From Coptis chinensis (taxonomy: Eukaryota > Streptophyta > Magnoliopsida > Ranunculales > Ranunculaceae): a DNA stretch of 64,000 bases. Where the stretch lies: the NCBI GenBank assembly GCA_015680905.1, contig CM027384.1, positions 66,161,001-66,225,000 of the forward strand, written 5' to 3'. The translations under genes were made by a program, and so were the position numbers. Of the stretch, positions 12,306 to 23,247 are shown in pieces; position 1 is the stretch's first letter, and each line of letters starts with the position of its first letter. The notes under the pieces were generated by a model. That model had not been told where the DNA came from. It ran no database searches and saw nothing but the letters and a program-made list of their open reading frames with translations.

Positions 12306-12883
12306 CTCAGTGGCAATGTTAAGAACTCATTGGCCAGTTCGACTTTCGGCCAAAAATGGGCGAGCCTAGCAAGACCATTCAGGTACAAGAGAGAGTTGTT
12401 ATGATATCCACTACAACTATTCTTTAATTTCTATATTGTTTCTTTGATGAAATAACTAAGTTTCTGACTTTATGCAGTTCAAAGCCTGCTGGAAATGATA
12501 TTATCGGTATCAATTTGGGTACCACCAATTGCGGTGTGTTTACGTCATGGAAGGGAAGGTATGAGACTTGTCAATTCTCCAAGAGTTTACTTAGTTAAGG
12601 TTGTTTCTTATTTGTTCTTGTCATGTATGCAGTCCGCAAAGGTGATTGAAAATTCAGAAGGTGCTCGAACCACTCCATCGGTGGTAGCCTTCAACCAAAA
12701 GGGGAATTTCTCGTTGGCACTCCCGCCAAGGCGTCGATCCAGAACAAACCCGACAAACACACGGTCTCGGGACTAAGCGTTTGATTGGCAGAAGGTTTGA
12801 TACCCCTGTGATCCATCAACTTTGCCCAACTATCCACCGAGCAAGGAGTTTGATACTAAACTCCGGGATGAGGAAGCTAGAAG
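12306..12883 (+). pseudogene. captured fragment of mitochondrial-type HSP70 gene
   Basis: Three exon-like blocks with GT-AG borders. 12306-12382 encodes a presequence-like stretch ending FGQKWASLARPF. 12478-12558 encodes KPAGNDIIGINLGTTN, the N-terminal ATP-binding phosphate loop of HSP70. 12633-12883 begins AKVIENSEGARTTPSVVAF, the next conserved HSP70 block. The presequence-like block points to a mitochondrial HSP70 (mtHSC70) parent. Frameshifts lie within the second and third blocks, and the rest of the chaperone is missing. Retained introns show capture at DNA level, not from an mRNA. Confidence 0.88.
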
Positions 12884-12889
12884 GTATGT

Positions 12890-13810
12890 AATAATTAATT
12901 TATTTCAGCTTATGTCATTCTTTTTGTTCGGAAATGAAAATGAAAAGGAATATGAAAAGGTAGAGTCCTCTATAGATGGTTTTAGATGGTAGCTAGAAGC
13001 TCTTACGCCTGTTTTGAATATGAAAATGAAAAGGAAGATCCGAGAACACTAATCCGGAGGACTCCAACCTCTTCCACAAAAGGCACAAAGTGTTACTATT
13101 TTCTTTCTATCATGCAATTATTTTCTACTACCAGATTGAACCGACGATATTTATGCGGGCAAAGAGCAGCTACGTTAAAGGCCGTGAATCGAATATGGGA
13201 GGAGGGATTCGAGAAACTCCAACGCTGCAGCAGATCCAAATGTGAATGCTGAGTTACAAATCTCATTACAAGTATGTCCATGTCTTCATACTGTTATTAG
13301 AGTTGGCCCTTTTTTTTATATTTGTTTATCAATTTGATTGAAGTCTTCGCCTTATTTTACCTTTCCTTTACCTCTCTCTTGACTTCTATGGCATTTTCAG
13401 AAGCGGCGACCAAAATAAACCCAAAAGCAACAAGTGAGAAATACAATCCACAAGAGGATCTTTGGATCCGCTTTCCCATTGATCCTCCCAGAGGGCCGAG
13501 TGCGTATGGATCTTCATGGAACAAAAAGGGGATGGAGAGTGGACATGTGGGTTTAAGGACTCAGAGATCATACATGCCCATGCCCAATGTGGCTTAATGT
13601 AAAGCTGTTATGGGAAATTTGTAATGGTCGCTCCAGCTAATTGTGGCTTAATGTAAATGAAGAAATGTTGCTGCGTACATATTGGTTTGTGTTTTAGATT
13701 ATGAGATTTCTCTCTTGTACAGTTAAATTGGAGGGGAAGGTGGGATAAGGTAAATATTAGGATGGAAACCAAAAACAAATATTATTTTTTTTCAAATATA
13801 TAATAATTTG
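12890..13810. other. CACTA interior after the HSP70 fragment
   Basis: Mixed sequence with an open frame at 13322-13597 (91 residues, containing PQEDLWIRFPIDPPRGPSA). No family was recognised. It may be further captured exon sequence, since it is less AT-rich than its surroundings, but this is a guess. Confidence 0.35.
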
Positions 13811-14208
13811 TGACGCCTGACAGGCGTCAGTAAGCCTTTTAAAAAAAATGCAAATTTATAATTACTGACGGTACTGAGGCGTTAATTTGTTTTGGCGCCA
13901 AGTTATAGCGCCAGTTTTTGGAGAGATTCGAAAGTTCAATAGTGACGGCGTATAGGCGTTAGTAATGCACGTTTAGTGACGGGTCTGCACGTCGATGAAT
14001 TCATATTTAGTGACGGCGTATAGGCGTTAGTAATGCATATTTAGTGACGGCGTACAGGCGTCAGTAAATTAGCAATTGTGACGGCACCTTGGCGTCACAA
14101 ATAATTCTGACACCAATAGAGACGCCTAAATTCCAACGCCTTGGAGGCGTCACAAAAAATAATTCTGACGCCTCCCAGCCGTCACAAAAGTGCTGTTATG
14201 TTGTAGTG
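13810..14208. repeat. CACTA 3' subterminal repeat array and terminus
   Basis: At least eight copies of a 10-16 bp motif, variants of TGACGGCGTATAGGCGT, in both orientations, ending in GTTATGTTGTAGTG. In CACTA elements such arrays are the usual transposase-binding sites. Confidence 0.85.
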
Positions 14209-14211
14209 ATT

Positions 14212-15962
14212 CCGGGTATTTTCATATTGTTATGTCAATATTAGATCAATTGAAAACATCATTCGTTGTTGAAGTAGGTCTTTATTGTTTCATTAGAATG
14301 TCATTCGGGTTGAAGAATGCTGGGGCAACATATCAACGATTGGTCGAAAAGATGTTCAAACATCTGATTAAACATATTGTGGAAGTATATATAGATGATA
14401 TAGTCATCAAATCAAAGAAGGCGTCTAACCATGTTCAAGATTTGAATACGGTGTTCCAGATATTCTGACAGTTTAATATGAAGCTTAACCCTGAGAAATG
14501 TACTTTCGGGGTAAGTTCAGGAAAATTCCTCGGATATATTGTCACTAAGCGAGGAATTGATGTTAACCCAGATCAGATTCGAGCTATCCAGTAGATGCCT
14601 TCACCCAGCACAAGGAAGCAGATTCAAAAGCTTACAGGCAGAATTGCGGCGTTGAATAGGTTTATATCTCGAACTTCTGATAGATGTAAACCTTTATTCA
14701 AACTGTTGAAGAAGAATATAAAATTTGTATGGGGTGATGAATGCGAACTCGCATTCACCGAGTTAAAAAAGTATCTGTAAGAAGTACCAACTTTGATAAA
14801 ACCAGAAGAAGGCGATACGCTGTTCTTATACCTCGCAATCTCAGATTTTGCTATAAGCTCAATACTAGTCAAAGTGGAAGACGGAGCTGAGCGGCCTATG
14901 TATTTTCAATCTAAAACAATGCTTGAAGCTGAAACTCGATACTCAATGTTAGAAAAGTATGCATTAGCTCTCTTATATTCTACTCAAATGTTAAAGCCTT
15001 ATTTTCAGTCCCATTCAGTAGTAGTAATGACAAATCTTCCTTTGGAGTAAACTTTAGCTAAGACATCTAAGTCGGGGAGAATGGCGAAGTGGTCGGTTCT
15101 TATTGATGAATTTGGGATTGAATATAAAAATAGAATATCGAAGAAAAGCCAAGTTTTGGCAGAATTCTTAGCAGATTTTCCTGCTGAAGATGAAGAATGG
15201 AAAGCTGAAGAAGAGAATATTTTATTGGTACAAGAGAGTGATAATGTAATAGATGATGATGATCCTTGGGTAGGAACAAATGGATGGAGACTTTCTGTAG
15301 ATGGGTCATCAGGGCAAAAGGGATGTGGTATCGGCGCTGTGCTGGTAACTCCAAAAAACCAAAGACTCGAGACAGCAGTTACGTTAGGTTTTCACGCTTC
15401 TAATAATGAAGCTGAGTATGAGGCTCTAATAACAGGTTTGGAGATGGCTAAATCGTTGAATGTCAAAGACTTATCGATTTTCAGTGATTCGCAATTGGTG
15501 GTAAGCCAGATCAATGGAGGGTATGCAGCAAAATGTGATAACATGATAGATTATCTAAATTTAGTGAGGATGGAGTTCAAGGATTTCAGGAATATTATTT
15601 TTCAGCATCTTGATAGGGGTGAGAACCGACATGCTGATGCATTGGCATATGTGGCTGCAATGCTCGAAAATGAGGAAGGGCGATTGTTGCATATAGGGGT
15701 TCAGCAAATTCCAAGTATTAATATAAGGCACACAGAGATAATGGAAATAGATATACTGGGGGCGTCATGGATGAGCAATTATATGCTATTTCTATCACAG
15801 GGAATGTTGCCAGCAGATAAAAATGAGGCTAGAAGGATAAAAGGAGGAGCTGAAAGATATCTACTAATAGATGATCAGTTATATCAGAAAAATCCAGGGG
15901 GACCACATTTAAAATGTGTATCGGCAGAAGATTCTCAGAAAATTATTGTAGAAATGCATTAA
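14212..15962 (+). pseudogene. Tat RT C-terminal part and dual RNase H
   Basis: The RT resumes in phase with 6190. Landmarks are MSFGLKNAGATYQRLVEKMF and the catalytic VEVYIDDIVIKS (14380-14412), keeping the DD pair. The first RNase H follows (about 14815-15040, ending VVVMTNLPLE). The second begins near 15290 with LSVDGSSGQKGCGIGAVL, then NNEAEYEALITGLEMAKSL and FSDSQLVVSQINGGYAAK; its acidic residues D, E and D are visible. A second RNase H is diagnostic of Tat elements. One frame runs throughout but has stops at 14466, 14592, 14778, 15048 and 15960. Confidence 0.93.
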
Positions 15963-17000
15963 GGAGAATGTGGCAATCATTCGGCAGGAAGATCGTTGAC
16001 TTATAAGATTGCAAGGCAGGGGTATTTTTGGCCACAAATGAGGCGAGATTGTCTACGATATGCAAAAAAGTGTAGTCAGTGTCAGAAACATGGACATGCC
16101 ATTCATGTGCCAACAGAGGAATTACACTGTGTTTCGAACCCATGGTCGTTCGCGTTATGGGGGATGGACATTGTAGGGCCTCTCGTACCTGGAAGAGGAA
16201 ATAAGAGATTCATCTTAGCAGTAACTGGCTATTTCACTAAGTGGGTAGAAGCGATAGCTTTGCGACATGTCAAGGAGCAGGACATTATTGGGTTTTTGTT
16301 TGAAAAGGTGGTTTGCCGATATGGGTTGCCGCATGCTATTATATCGGATAATGGACCTCAATTCATTGGGGAAAAAGTGAAAGATTTTTTAGAATCGTAT
16401 CAGATCAAACACTTTACATCGACACCTTATTATGCTCAAGGGAATGGGCAGGCAGAAGCAACGAATAAGACCATTATGGACAACATCAAAAGAAGCTGGA
16501 AGATAAGAAAAGCTTGTGGATTGATGAGTTAAATAGTGTGTTGTGGGCATATAGAACAACCTAGAGTAGCAACAGGAGAATCACTATTTACGTTACCTTA
16601 TGGGATGGAAGCTGTAACTCCAGCTGAGATGGTAGTGTCGACATCAAGGACAATGCTTGTAGAAAAAGGATTGAATGATCGGGGGATGCAGGTAGAGATC
16701 TTAAATTTAGAAGAAAGAAGGGAGCAAGCAAGAATGAGGCTTGATTCTTATCATAGGCAGCTCAGAAAAGCATTTAATAAGAAAGTAAAAGAAAGAAGTT
16801 TTCAGAAAGGTGACCTAGTGCTGAAAGAGGTTACACGGGCGACAAAAGGAAAAGGAGCTGGGAAGTTATCGGCGAATTGGGAAGGTCCATACATTGTCCA
16901 CAAAGTGGGACTAAATGGAGCATATTATCTAAAGAAAGCTAATGGTGAAGTGTTAGAAAAACCCCAGAATGTCAGTAATCTGAAGGTATTCTATCAATAA
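15963..17000 (+). pseudogene. Tat integrase
   Basis: The zinc-binding HHCC domain starts around 15963 and ends in CSQCQKHGHA. The catalytic core shows GMDIVGPL (first Asp), AIISDNGPQF (second Asp) and GNGQAEATNK (Glu). The C-terminal domain includes FQKGDLVLKEV and NWEGPYIVHKVG. It stops at 16530-16532, and the bases around 16490-16560 read in a shifted frame, so small indels are present. Integrase inserts element cDNA into the genome; this copy is broken. Confidence 0.92.
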
Positions 17001-17119
17001 TGTAAAGGTATTTATATCAAATTTCATGAGCAATTAAGATGTGTAGCATGAATTTTCAATTCAATATAAAGGGATTCAAGTTTCAAATTTCATTTTATAT
17101 ATATATATAAATATATATG

Positions 17120-17760
17120 GTGTTAGCATATGGTAAAAATCCGGGTATCGATAAAAATATTGATATCAGGCATATTGTCAAAGAGTCCTAATATTGGTAG
17201 CAATATTGATATCAGCCATATTGTCAAAAAGTCTTGATATCAGAAACAGAGGTAGATATTAGGCATAAAAAGTCCTGATATTGGTAGCAATATTGATATC
17301 AGGCATATTGTCAAAAAGTCCTGATATCATAAACAAAGGCAGAGATATCAGGCATAAAAAGTCCTGATATTGACAGAAATGTTAATATAAGGCATATTGT
17401 CAAAAAATCCTGATATCAGAAACAGAGGCAGATATCAGGCATAAGAAGTCTTGATGTCGATAGAAATGTTGACATTAGGGGTAAGAAGTCCTGATTTCAA
17501 CGGACGTGTTGGTATCAGGCATATTGTCAAAAGTCCTAATATTGACAGAAATGTTGATATTAGGCATAAGAAGTCCTAATATCGGCAGACGTGTTGATAT
17601 CGGGCATATTGTCAAAAAGACATGATATCAAAAACAGTGGCAGATATCAGGCATAAGAAAGTCCTGGGATTGGCAGAAATGTTGATTTCAGGCGTATTGT
17701 CAAAAAGTCCTGATATCAAAAATAGGGGCAGATATCAGGCATAAAAAGATCGTAGCTATC
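17120..17760. repeat. irregular minisatellite (CATATTGTCAAAAAGTC units)
   Basis: About ten diverged, interleaved copies built from GATATCAGGCATA, TTGTCAAAAAGTCCTGATAT and ATTGGCAGAAATGTTGATAT. Spacing is irregular at about 60-100 bp. It lies just downstream of the integrase stop. Such arrays are common in the 3' regions of Tat elements. Confidence 0.85.
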
Positions 17761-17852
17761 AAGCAAGATATCCGTAAAGGAGGAGCCATGGAAGATCATT
17801 TGATAATAAAGGTATGTGGTAGTGCTTTGATAAAAGTAAATTGGCAGACTGG

Positions 17853-18147
17853 TTTAATTCTAAGTATCGCCGATACTATTATTTTAGTTGAGGATATCGA
17901 AAATTGTATTTTCTTTCTGATTTAATTATAAGTATTGCCGATACTATTATTTTAGTTAAGGATATCGAAAATTATATTTTCTTTCTGATTTAATTCTAAG
18001 TATCGCCGATACTATTATTTTAGTTGAGGATATCGAAAATTATATTTTATTTCTGATTTAATTCTAAGTATCGTCGATACTATTATTTTAGTTGAGGATA
18101 TCGAAAATTGTATTTTCTTTCTGATTTAATTCTAAATATTGCCGACA
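17853..18147. repeat. 68-bp tandem repeat, 4.3 copies
   Basis: Units start at 17853, 17921, 17989 and 18057, with a partial unit at 18125. Each contains TATCGCCGATACTATTATTT and GGATATCGAAAATT, with only a few substitutions between copies. The GATA...TATC pieces make each unit partly palindromic. Confidence 0.95.
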
Positions 18148-18279
18148 TAATGCAAGTATGGAAAAATTACAAATAATGGTGAAGTATCAAAACAAAAGAT
18201 CAATGGAACTAAGAATTTAGAACAGTCAAGAACTATATAGTGTTAGCAGATTACAACTTTGGAGCAAAAAGAGGATAGT

Positions 18280-20711
18280 TTAAAGAGGATTGTTCAGAAG
18301 TGCATCAACATCAGATAAGGTGGCCTCAGTAGGTTGAGTAGCATCAGGTGGAAGCAGTGAGGTGGTATCAGCCACAGTAGCTGTATCTCCATCTTCATCA
18401 TCCGGAAGCATATTGTTCTCCATAAGGATGTTACGGGGAACAAAAGGCTTGCAGATATCCAACTTATCACTAAGGGAATTAACAGCTGCCATGATGTTAT
18501 TGAATTCAGCATCGGCAGCCGGAGGCTTTACGTGACTTCTCGTCTTTTCGGCAAAGCAAAATCATCAATCATTTTCTTCACAAGTTCGGCATGATCAACC
18601 TCTTTATCCGATAATGTTTTCTGGGCTTTCTCAGATTGTTGCTTCATAGCAGCTTTCAGCTGACGAATTTCCTTCTGGAACCCATTGTTTTCTTGGGATA
18701 ATTGATCGAATTCTAATCGCTAAGTAGTCAGAGTTTTTCTAATGCGCCTGATTTCGCATTCTTGCTTATGAAGCAGATCAAATTGAGCCATGGCAAGTGC
18801 TTTCGCCTATAAAAATATCCAAAGTAGATAAGTACAAAGTAAAAAGACGAGATTGGTATGAAATAAAAGAAGACAAAATATAAGTACCTTCTCCATATGA
18901 TCGTAAAACTCGGTAACCCGCTCAGAGGAGTCAATGTTGAGAGCAACAATTTTGTCTTTTCGAGGAAGAATAGAGCTGCTAGCTAAAGCAACACCTAGTT
19001 CGGGTCTTATGAGTATCTTGAAAAAAGAGGTATTTAAAGGGATAGGGCTGCCATCAAAGCAAGGTAAAAATTCAGTCCGAAAATTTCTTGAGCATCGGCC
19101 GATTTAAAAAGGAGTTAAGGTTTTGACCATCGGGAAGACTACTTTCACCCCATGAGTGAGTTTTTCTTTTTTTAGAAGAGACATTAGTAGTTGGAGGGGG
19201 CATGGTGGTATTGGGTTGGGATGCAGAGGGATGATGATTTTTAGGAACATTAGGAGGATTGGTAGGGATGGAAGGGGGAGCAGGTTGTTTATCAGCAGCA
19301 GGGGGTTTGGAAGAGGGATTCGGTGTTTTCTTTTTCCCTTTCTCAGATAAATAACGACCAGTGTTGGCATTCATCGGCATTCGAGGAGCCATATCTGTGT
19401 ACAATAAAATATGTTGATTAAATATATTTTGCAATATCGGATATTCATAAAAATCAGAAACTTCTTTTTTAATATCAGGGAAAAGATTGGGAGTCATGAT
19501 ACAAGTGTTATCTAGATAATCGTAGAAGCTTTTGGGAAGTTTAGGAGGCAATTCGTGCAAGGCAAAGGAGGATATAATAAAGGGTAGATCGTCTGAGGAA
19601 TCGTTTAAAGGAGATTGAGGGGGAGTTGGCGACTGACCCATTTTTTGAAGAGCTTGATGTTTGAGAACGTAAAGAGGTGCCCGATAGTGGGAGATATCGG
19701 GCAGATGAACAGTAACTTTGGGATTCCCTTCTTTATCGGCACCCATTTTAATATCAACATCGGCTTCAGTTCCTTCTAAAAGCCTTAATACTCGGTCGGA
19801 ATTACCATGAGCTTTGGCAAAATGAGGTAGAAGTACTGAAAAGACGCAAATGAGAGTGAAATTAGATAAGGGGTTCTGAGGACTGAAGAAGGAAAACAAA
19901 GGAAAAGGGGGGACATACTTGTGGGGTTGAAGACTTGATGTTTCAAAGGGGATTTCTTTGGGCTATCGAACTTTCCCAGTTACCTAAAACAACAATAGGA
20001 TCTTTGGGTCCAATTGTTTGTTGCTATTGCGGTTTTTTCTAAGAATACCCTTAATGTTTCGATAGGTATGTTTTTTGGGATAAAAGTATCCGATAATCTT
20101 TTCACAGAATCTATAGTGCATAAGAATATCGGATAACCTAATCTGATCAAGAGCATATTTATCGGAGAAAGGTGGTCATTATAATAATTACATACAAACA
20201 TCGGTGCCGAAGTTACCGATTACCCGACCGGGGAGAAATGTCTAAATGGTTCAGTACTTCACGATCAAGGGTGGATAGAGGAAATCTCAGACCAGTAGCG
20301 AGTTGGCCGACAGTAATAATGATTCCATTCTTGGTACCGCTCTGGCATTGAGTAAAAGCCCGACTACTAGCATAATGTTGTAGATAAAGTAAAGAAGGAA
20401 TTTGATAGGTGGTTTGAACTAACGATAGATTGGGTCGTTTAATAAAGAAATTACAAAGACCAGTTCTCCATCGGCTGGTATCTTCTATGGTATCACGTTC
20501 AGATTTAGAATCAGTGGTTGCAAAAGGATGGCATGGAATACCTTCTACAACATAAGATAGGTCCCATGTAATATGGGGTCGAGAGTTATTGTTCGAAGTC
20601 GAAGCGAAGTTTTGACTAAAAGGTCTATCATCAGAAATTATATCGTCTGCTATCCGATATGGTATCCTCAGAAGGGAGACTAGCATCAGAGATGATATCT
20701 TCACTAGCCAT
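18280..20711 (-). pseudogene. antisense accessory gene of Tat element (aORF)
   Basis: Coding blocks run against gag-pol. The likely start is an ATG at 20711 (MASEDIISDASLPSEDTISD), with a frameshift soon after; 20213-20690 then carries on through ITVGQLATGLRFPL. Further blocks lie at 19980-20201, then 19072-19835 (HFAKAHGNSDRVLRLLEG, Pro/Ser-rich, ending in basic KKRKTHSWGESS), then about 18503-18790 (Lys/Glu/Gln-rich, coiled-coil-like) and an acidic end at 18280-18492. An intron at 19836-19918 has GT-AG ends and restores frame. Antisense ORFs in this position are known for Tat-type elements; their function is not established. Frameshifts suggest this copy is decayed. Confidence 0.7.
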
Positions 20712-20719
20712 TGAAATTA

Positions 20720-21260
20720 CTATACACAAAGAAGGAAGGACAAAGGTATTTTTAATATCGGCACTTCAATATTTATAATGTTATTAGCTGCATGATATTG
20801 TAGTATCGGCAAGGTCGATATAAGTCATTGGAGATACAGATGAATAAAGTTATATCGGAATAAAGTAATATCAGAAATATTGTGATACATGCCGATAGTA
20901 AAGCCAGAACAAACAAAAAGATAAAAACTAAGGTAGGAATAAAAAGAGTCAAACTTTTATATGTTTAGAAGTTCAAGGTAATAATATATGTCATTACATA
21001 AGCATTAGTACACATAGACATGCAAAATTAAGTGATTCAGATGTAAACAACTAAAGCTAAGATAAAATATCGTATCTATTATTACTAAAGCAAGTATATC
21101 AATGCATGTGTTAGAAAGGTTAATAAAGTGCAGGATAAAAGAGCATACCTTATGGATTGCAAGAGGGATGACTTCTGGAAAGTTGAAGAAGAAGAAAACC
21201 AGAGTTTGTTTTTAGGTGTTTGGAGGCGTACTGAAGAAGCTAAAGAGGTTTAAATTTATA
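20720..21260 (-). promoter_or_regulatory. putative promoter, leader exon and intron of antisense gene
   Basis: On the minus strand TATAAAT lies at 21260-21254, followed by a pyrimidine-rich leader. A donor (G|GTATGC) falls at 21148 and an acceptor (GTGTATAG) ends at 20720, nine bases before the ATG at 20711. The layout is that of an ordinary plant gene with a 5' UTR intron. The promoter sits beside the 3' LTR and points inward. Confidence 0.55.
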
Positions 21261-21372
21261 TTTTTTGAAATATTGGACCGGGTGTTTGTTTGGGCCCGAT
21301 AGTTTTCATATCCGTTATTTGGTATAATTGCTTTTCGAAAAGTTGAAATTTAAAAAAAAAATTCAAATTTTC

Positions 21373-21384
21373 GAGAGGGGGCGA
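21373..21384 (+). promoter_or_regulatory. polypurine tract of Tat element
   Basis: GAGAGGGGGCGA lies directly before the 3' LTR, the expected place for plus-strand priming. Confidence 0.8.
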
Positions 21385-21800
21385 TGTAGTGGGCAAATAT
21401 CGTACCTATAAACATGTTCGTTTTGGTATTTTAAAACTCGAGATAAAGGCCAATATCTGGGTAAATCTCGTAGGTGTTTAAATTGTGTTGCAGATAAAAA
21501 GCAGGAAACAAGAAAGAAAGGCAAGGGACACGTGTCAAAGATTGACTGGGTCCAAACCAAATCAGGACACTATATAAAGACTGGAAGAGCATCAGAAAAG
21601 GGATTCATTTATTCATTATCCAAAAAATCATTGAAAAGAGGAGAGAGAAAAATAGAGAAGAAGAAAAGAGAGAAATTGTAAATTGTTATCGCCATTTTAA
21701 TAAAACAAGTATTCATTTCATCTTCTTTGATTCTGTTTTCTTCATTCATTTTGTTGTGTGATTTTAGAGCATAAGTAAGAACGTGTTCTTAGACATCACA
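21385..21800 (+). repeat. 3' LTR of Tat element (416 bp)
   Basis: Same termini as the 5' LTR (TGTAGTGG...ACATCACA), followed by TSD GAAAT at 21801-21805. Confidence 0.95.
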
Positions 21801-21805
21801 GAAAT

Positions 21806-22406
21806 GAAGTGGTGTCATAGAGTTAACTGGTATGCGAACAATGTCATCGTTTTGCAACTTAACTGGCAAGTTGGATTCTGCTGAAACCTTTTATCTGGTC
21901 GGGAATCTGGATTGCCCGTGGTCGCTGTCTGCGAATCTTATTTCATACATATGTCAGCCACTCAGCCCAATCCATTATGTCAAAATTTTGATGCAGTGGA
22001 GATTATCCAACCCAAAGCACTATGTCAAGCGCAACCCCAAAACGTTTTGCCGTATCAAGCCCATGATACAAGGCTTATACCCATGGCCCACCCAATACAT
22101 ACATATAACTCCAAAATGCCAGGATTTTGGAGACGCATGAGCCCATGACCAGTGTCTATGTCTTTAAGCTCTCCAAGTAAATTCAAGTGAAAAGAAGACT
22201 TACAGGAAACACGCAACATGGAATTAGAACATTATACGCCATGAAAATCATCATATTATTACCAAAAACACAACTCAGTACGATTTTTTTTTTTGTTTAG
22301 ATGCATTCGAATTTTTTTTTTGTAACTATGTATACATTCGTTGGACATAGTTGGATACTATCCATTGACTTAACACAAGATTAAATAACCGAGGTTCCTC
22401 GTTTAC
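21806..22406. other. intergenic, no gene seen
   Basis: Contains an open stretch on the plus strand (21832-22148) without recognisable domains, then T-runs near 22286 and 22310. I see no supported gene here. Confidence 0.5.
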
Positions 22407-22409
22407 TAA

Positions 22410-23167
22410 GGCTAAGTCGAATGGTTTGGTGTAGCAAAACACCAAACCACACACCAAACACCAAACCACAATAGCACAATGGATACCGTTAGTGGGATAG
22501 CGAAATAAAACCCAATGATTTGTTTTTTCAGCCGCCACGTGCAGCCTAAAATATCGATTTTGTTAAATATCGTTATTGTGTTTTCGCAATAATATCGACC
22601 CTTTGTTATCCTCCATTAGTAATGGCGAAAAAAAAAAAAAAAAAAAAACCAAATTGTTTTATACGCCACTCCCACAGGTGTGTAGGTAATTATCTCCTCA
22701 TTTTACCCTTTAAAAAAAAACACAGTAGTGTGTAGACTTGTAGAATAGAATGGTAATTGAATAAATTAATTTATTAAAAAAACGAATTCAATTCTAACCC
22801 CTATTGGGAGTGGTGGGTGGAAATATTAATTGAATTCTAACCGCCACAGTGAGTGGCGTGTAGAGTTATTTCAAAATTAAATCAAATTTCTAACCACTAT
22901 CCACAGTGCCACAGTGAGTGGCGTGTAGAGTTATTTCAAAATTAAATCAAATTTTTAACCGCTATCTACAGGGGCGTACAATTTTATTTGGATTTTTTTT
23001 CCTACCCGCCACTCGTTCTGGCGTGCAGAGCATACGCTATATCATTAAAAGTAACTGTATACATAGCGAAATTTATAACAATAGCGTTGATGGGATAACG
23101 TTTTAACGTACCATTGAATCACATTTTACGCAAAATTTAGTATTTTACCGCACCATTGGACTTGGCC
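22410..23167. mobile_element. Tourist-like MITE, about 758 bp
   Basis: Ends GGCTAAGTCGAATGGT and, inverted, ACCATTGGACTTGGCC match at 14 of 16 positions. They are flanked by TAA at 22407-22409 and 23168-23170. A 3-bp TAA duplication fits the PIF/Harbinger (Tourist) group. The interior has a 20-bp A-run near 22630 and repeated GTGAGTGGCGTGTAGAGTTA blocks (about 22850 and 22915). No transposase is present. Confidence 0.8.
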
Positions 23168-23247
23168 TAAGTTCCAATCCTCATTAGTTATATCAAACCG
23201 TGGTATACCCTCAACAGAATCAGATGGGGTTAATAATTCCAAGCTAA

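Larger units (their letters stand above)
6191..14208. mobile_element. CACTA (En/Spm-type) element with captured gene pieces
   Basis: Ends are CACTACACCATAATAGC and, inverted, GCTGTTATGTTGTAGTG, with 3-bp duplication ATT at 6188-6190 and 14209-14211. CACTA termini with a 3-bp TSD define this superfamily. Removing it rejoins the Tat RT reading frame in phase. The 3' 400 bp hold many GACGGCGTATAGGCGT-like subterminal repeats. No TnpA- or TnpD-like protein was recognised, so it is probably non-autonomous. Its interior holds an HSP70 fragment, a copia RNase H remnant and other unique sequence. Confidence 0.92.
2919..21800 (+). mobile_element. Ty3/gypsy Tat-type LTR retrotransposon with nested CACTA
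   Basis: Complete structure: LTRs at 2919-3340 and 21385-21800, both TG...CA, flanked by a 5-bp duplication GAAAT (2914-2918 and 21801-21805). Order is gag, protease, RT, RNase H, a second RNase H, integrase, then a 4.4-kb non-pol region with minisatellites and an antisense gene. RT before integrase is the gypsy order. Two RNase H domains plus a long 3' region with an antisense ORF are known for the Tat lineage. A CACTA element (6191-14208) splits the RT; without it the retrotransposon is about 10.9 kb. Frameshifts and in-frame stops occur in every pol domain, so this copy is non-autonomous. Confidence 0.95.

Noticed and set aside
17120-18147. Possible CRISPR-like array
   Set aside because: Repeats are diverged, contiguous minisatellite units without unique spacers, in a plant retrotransposon.
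21832-22148. 102-codon open frame after the Tat element
   Set aside because: No recognisable motif, no conserved pattern, and an overlapping frame is equally open.
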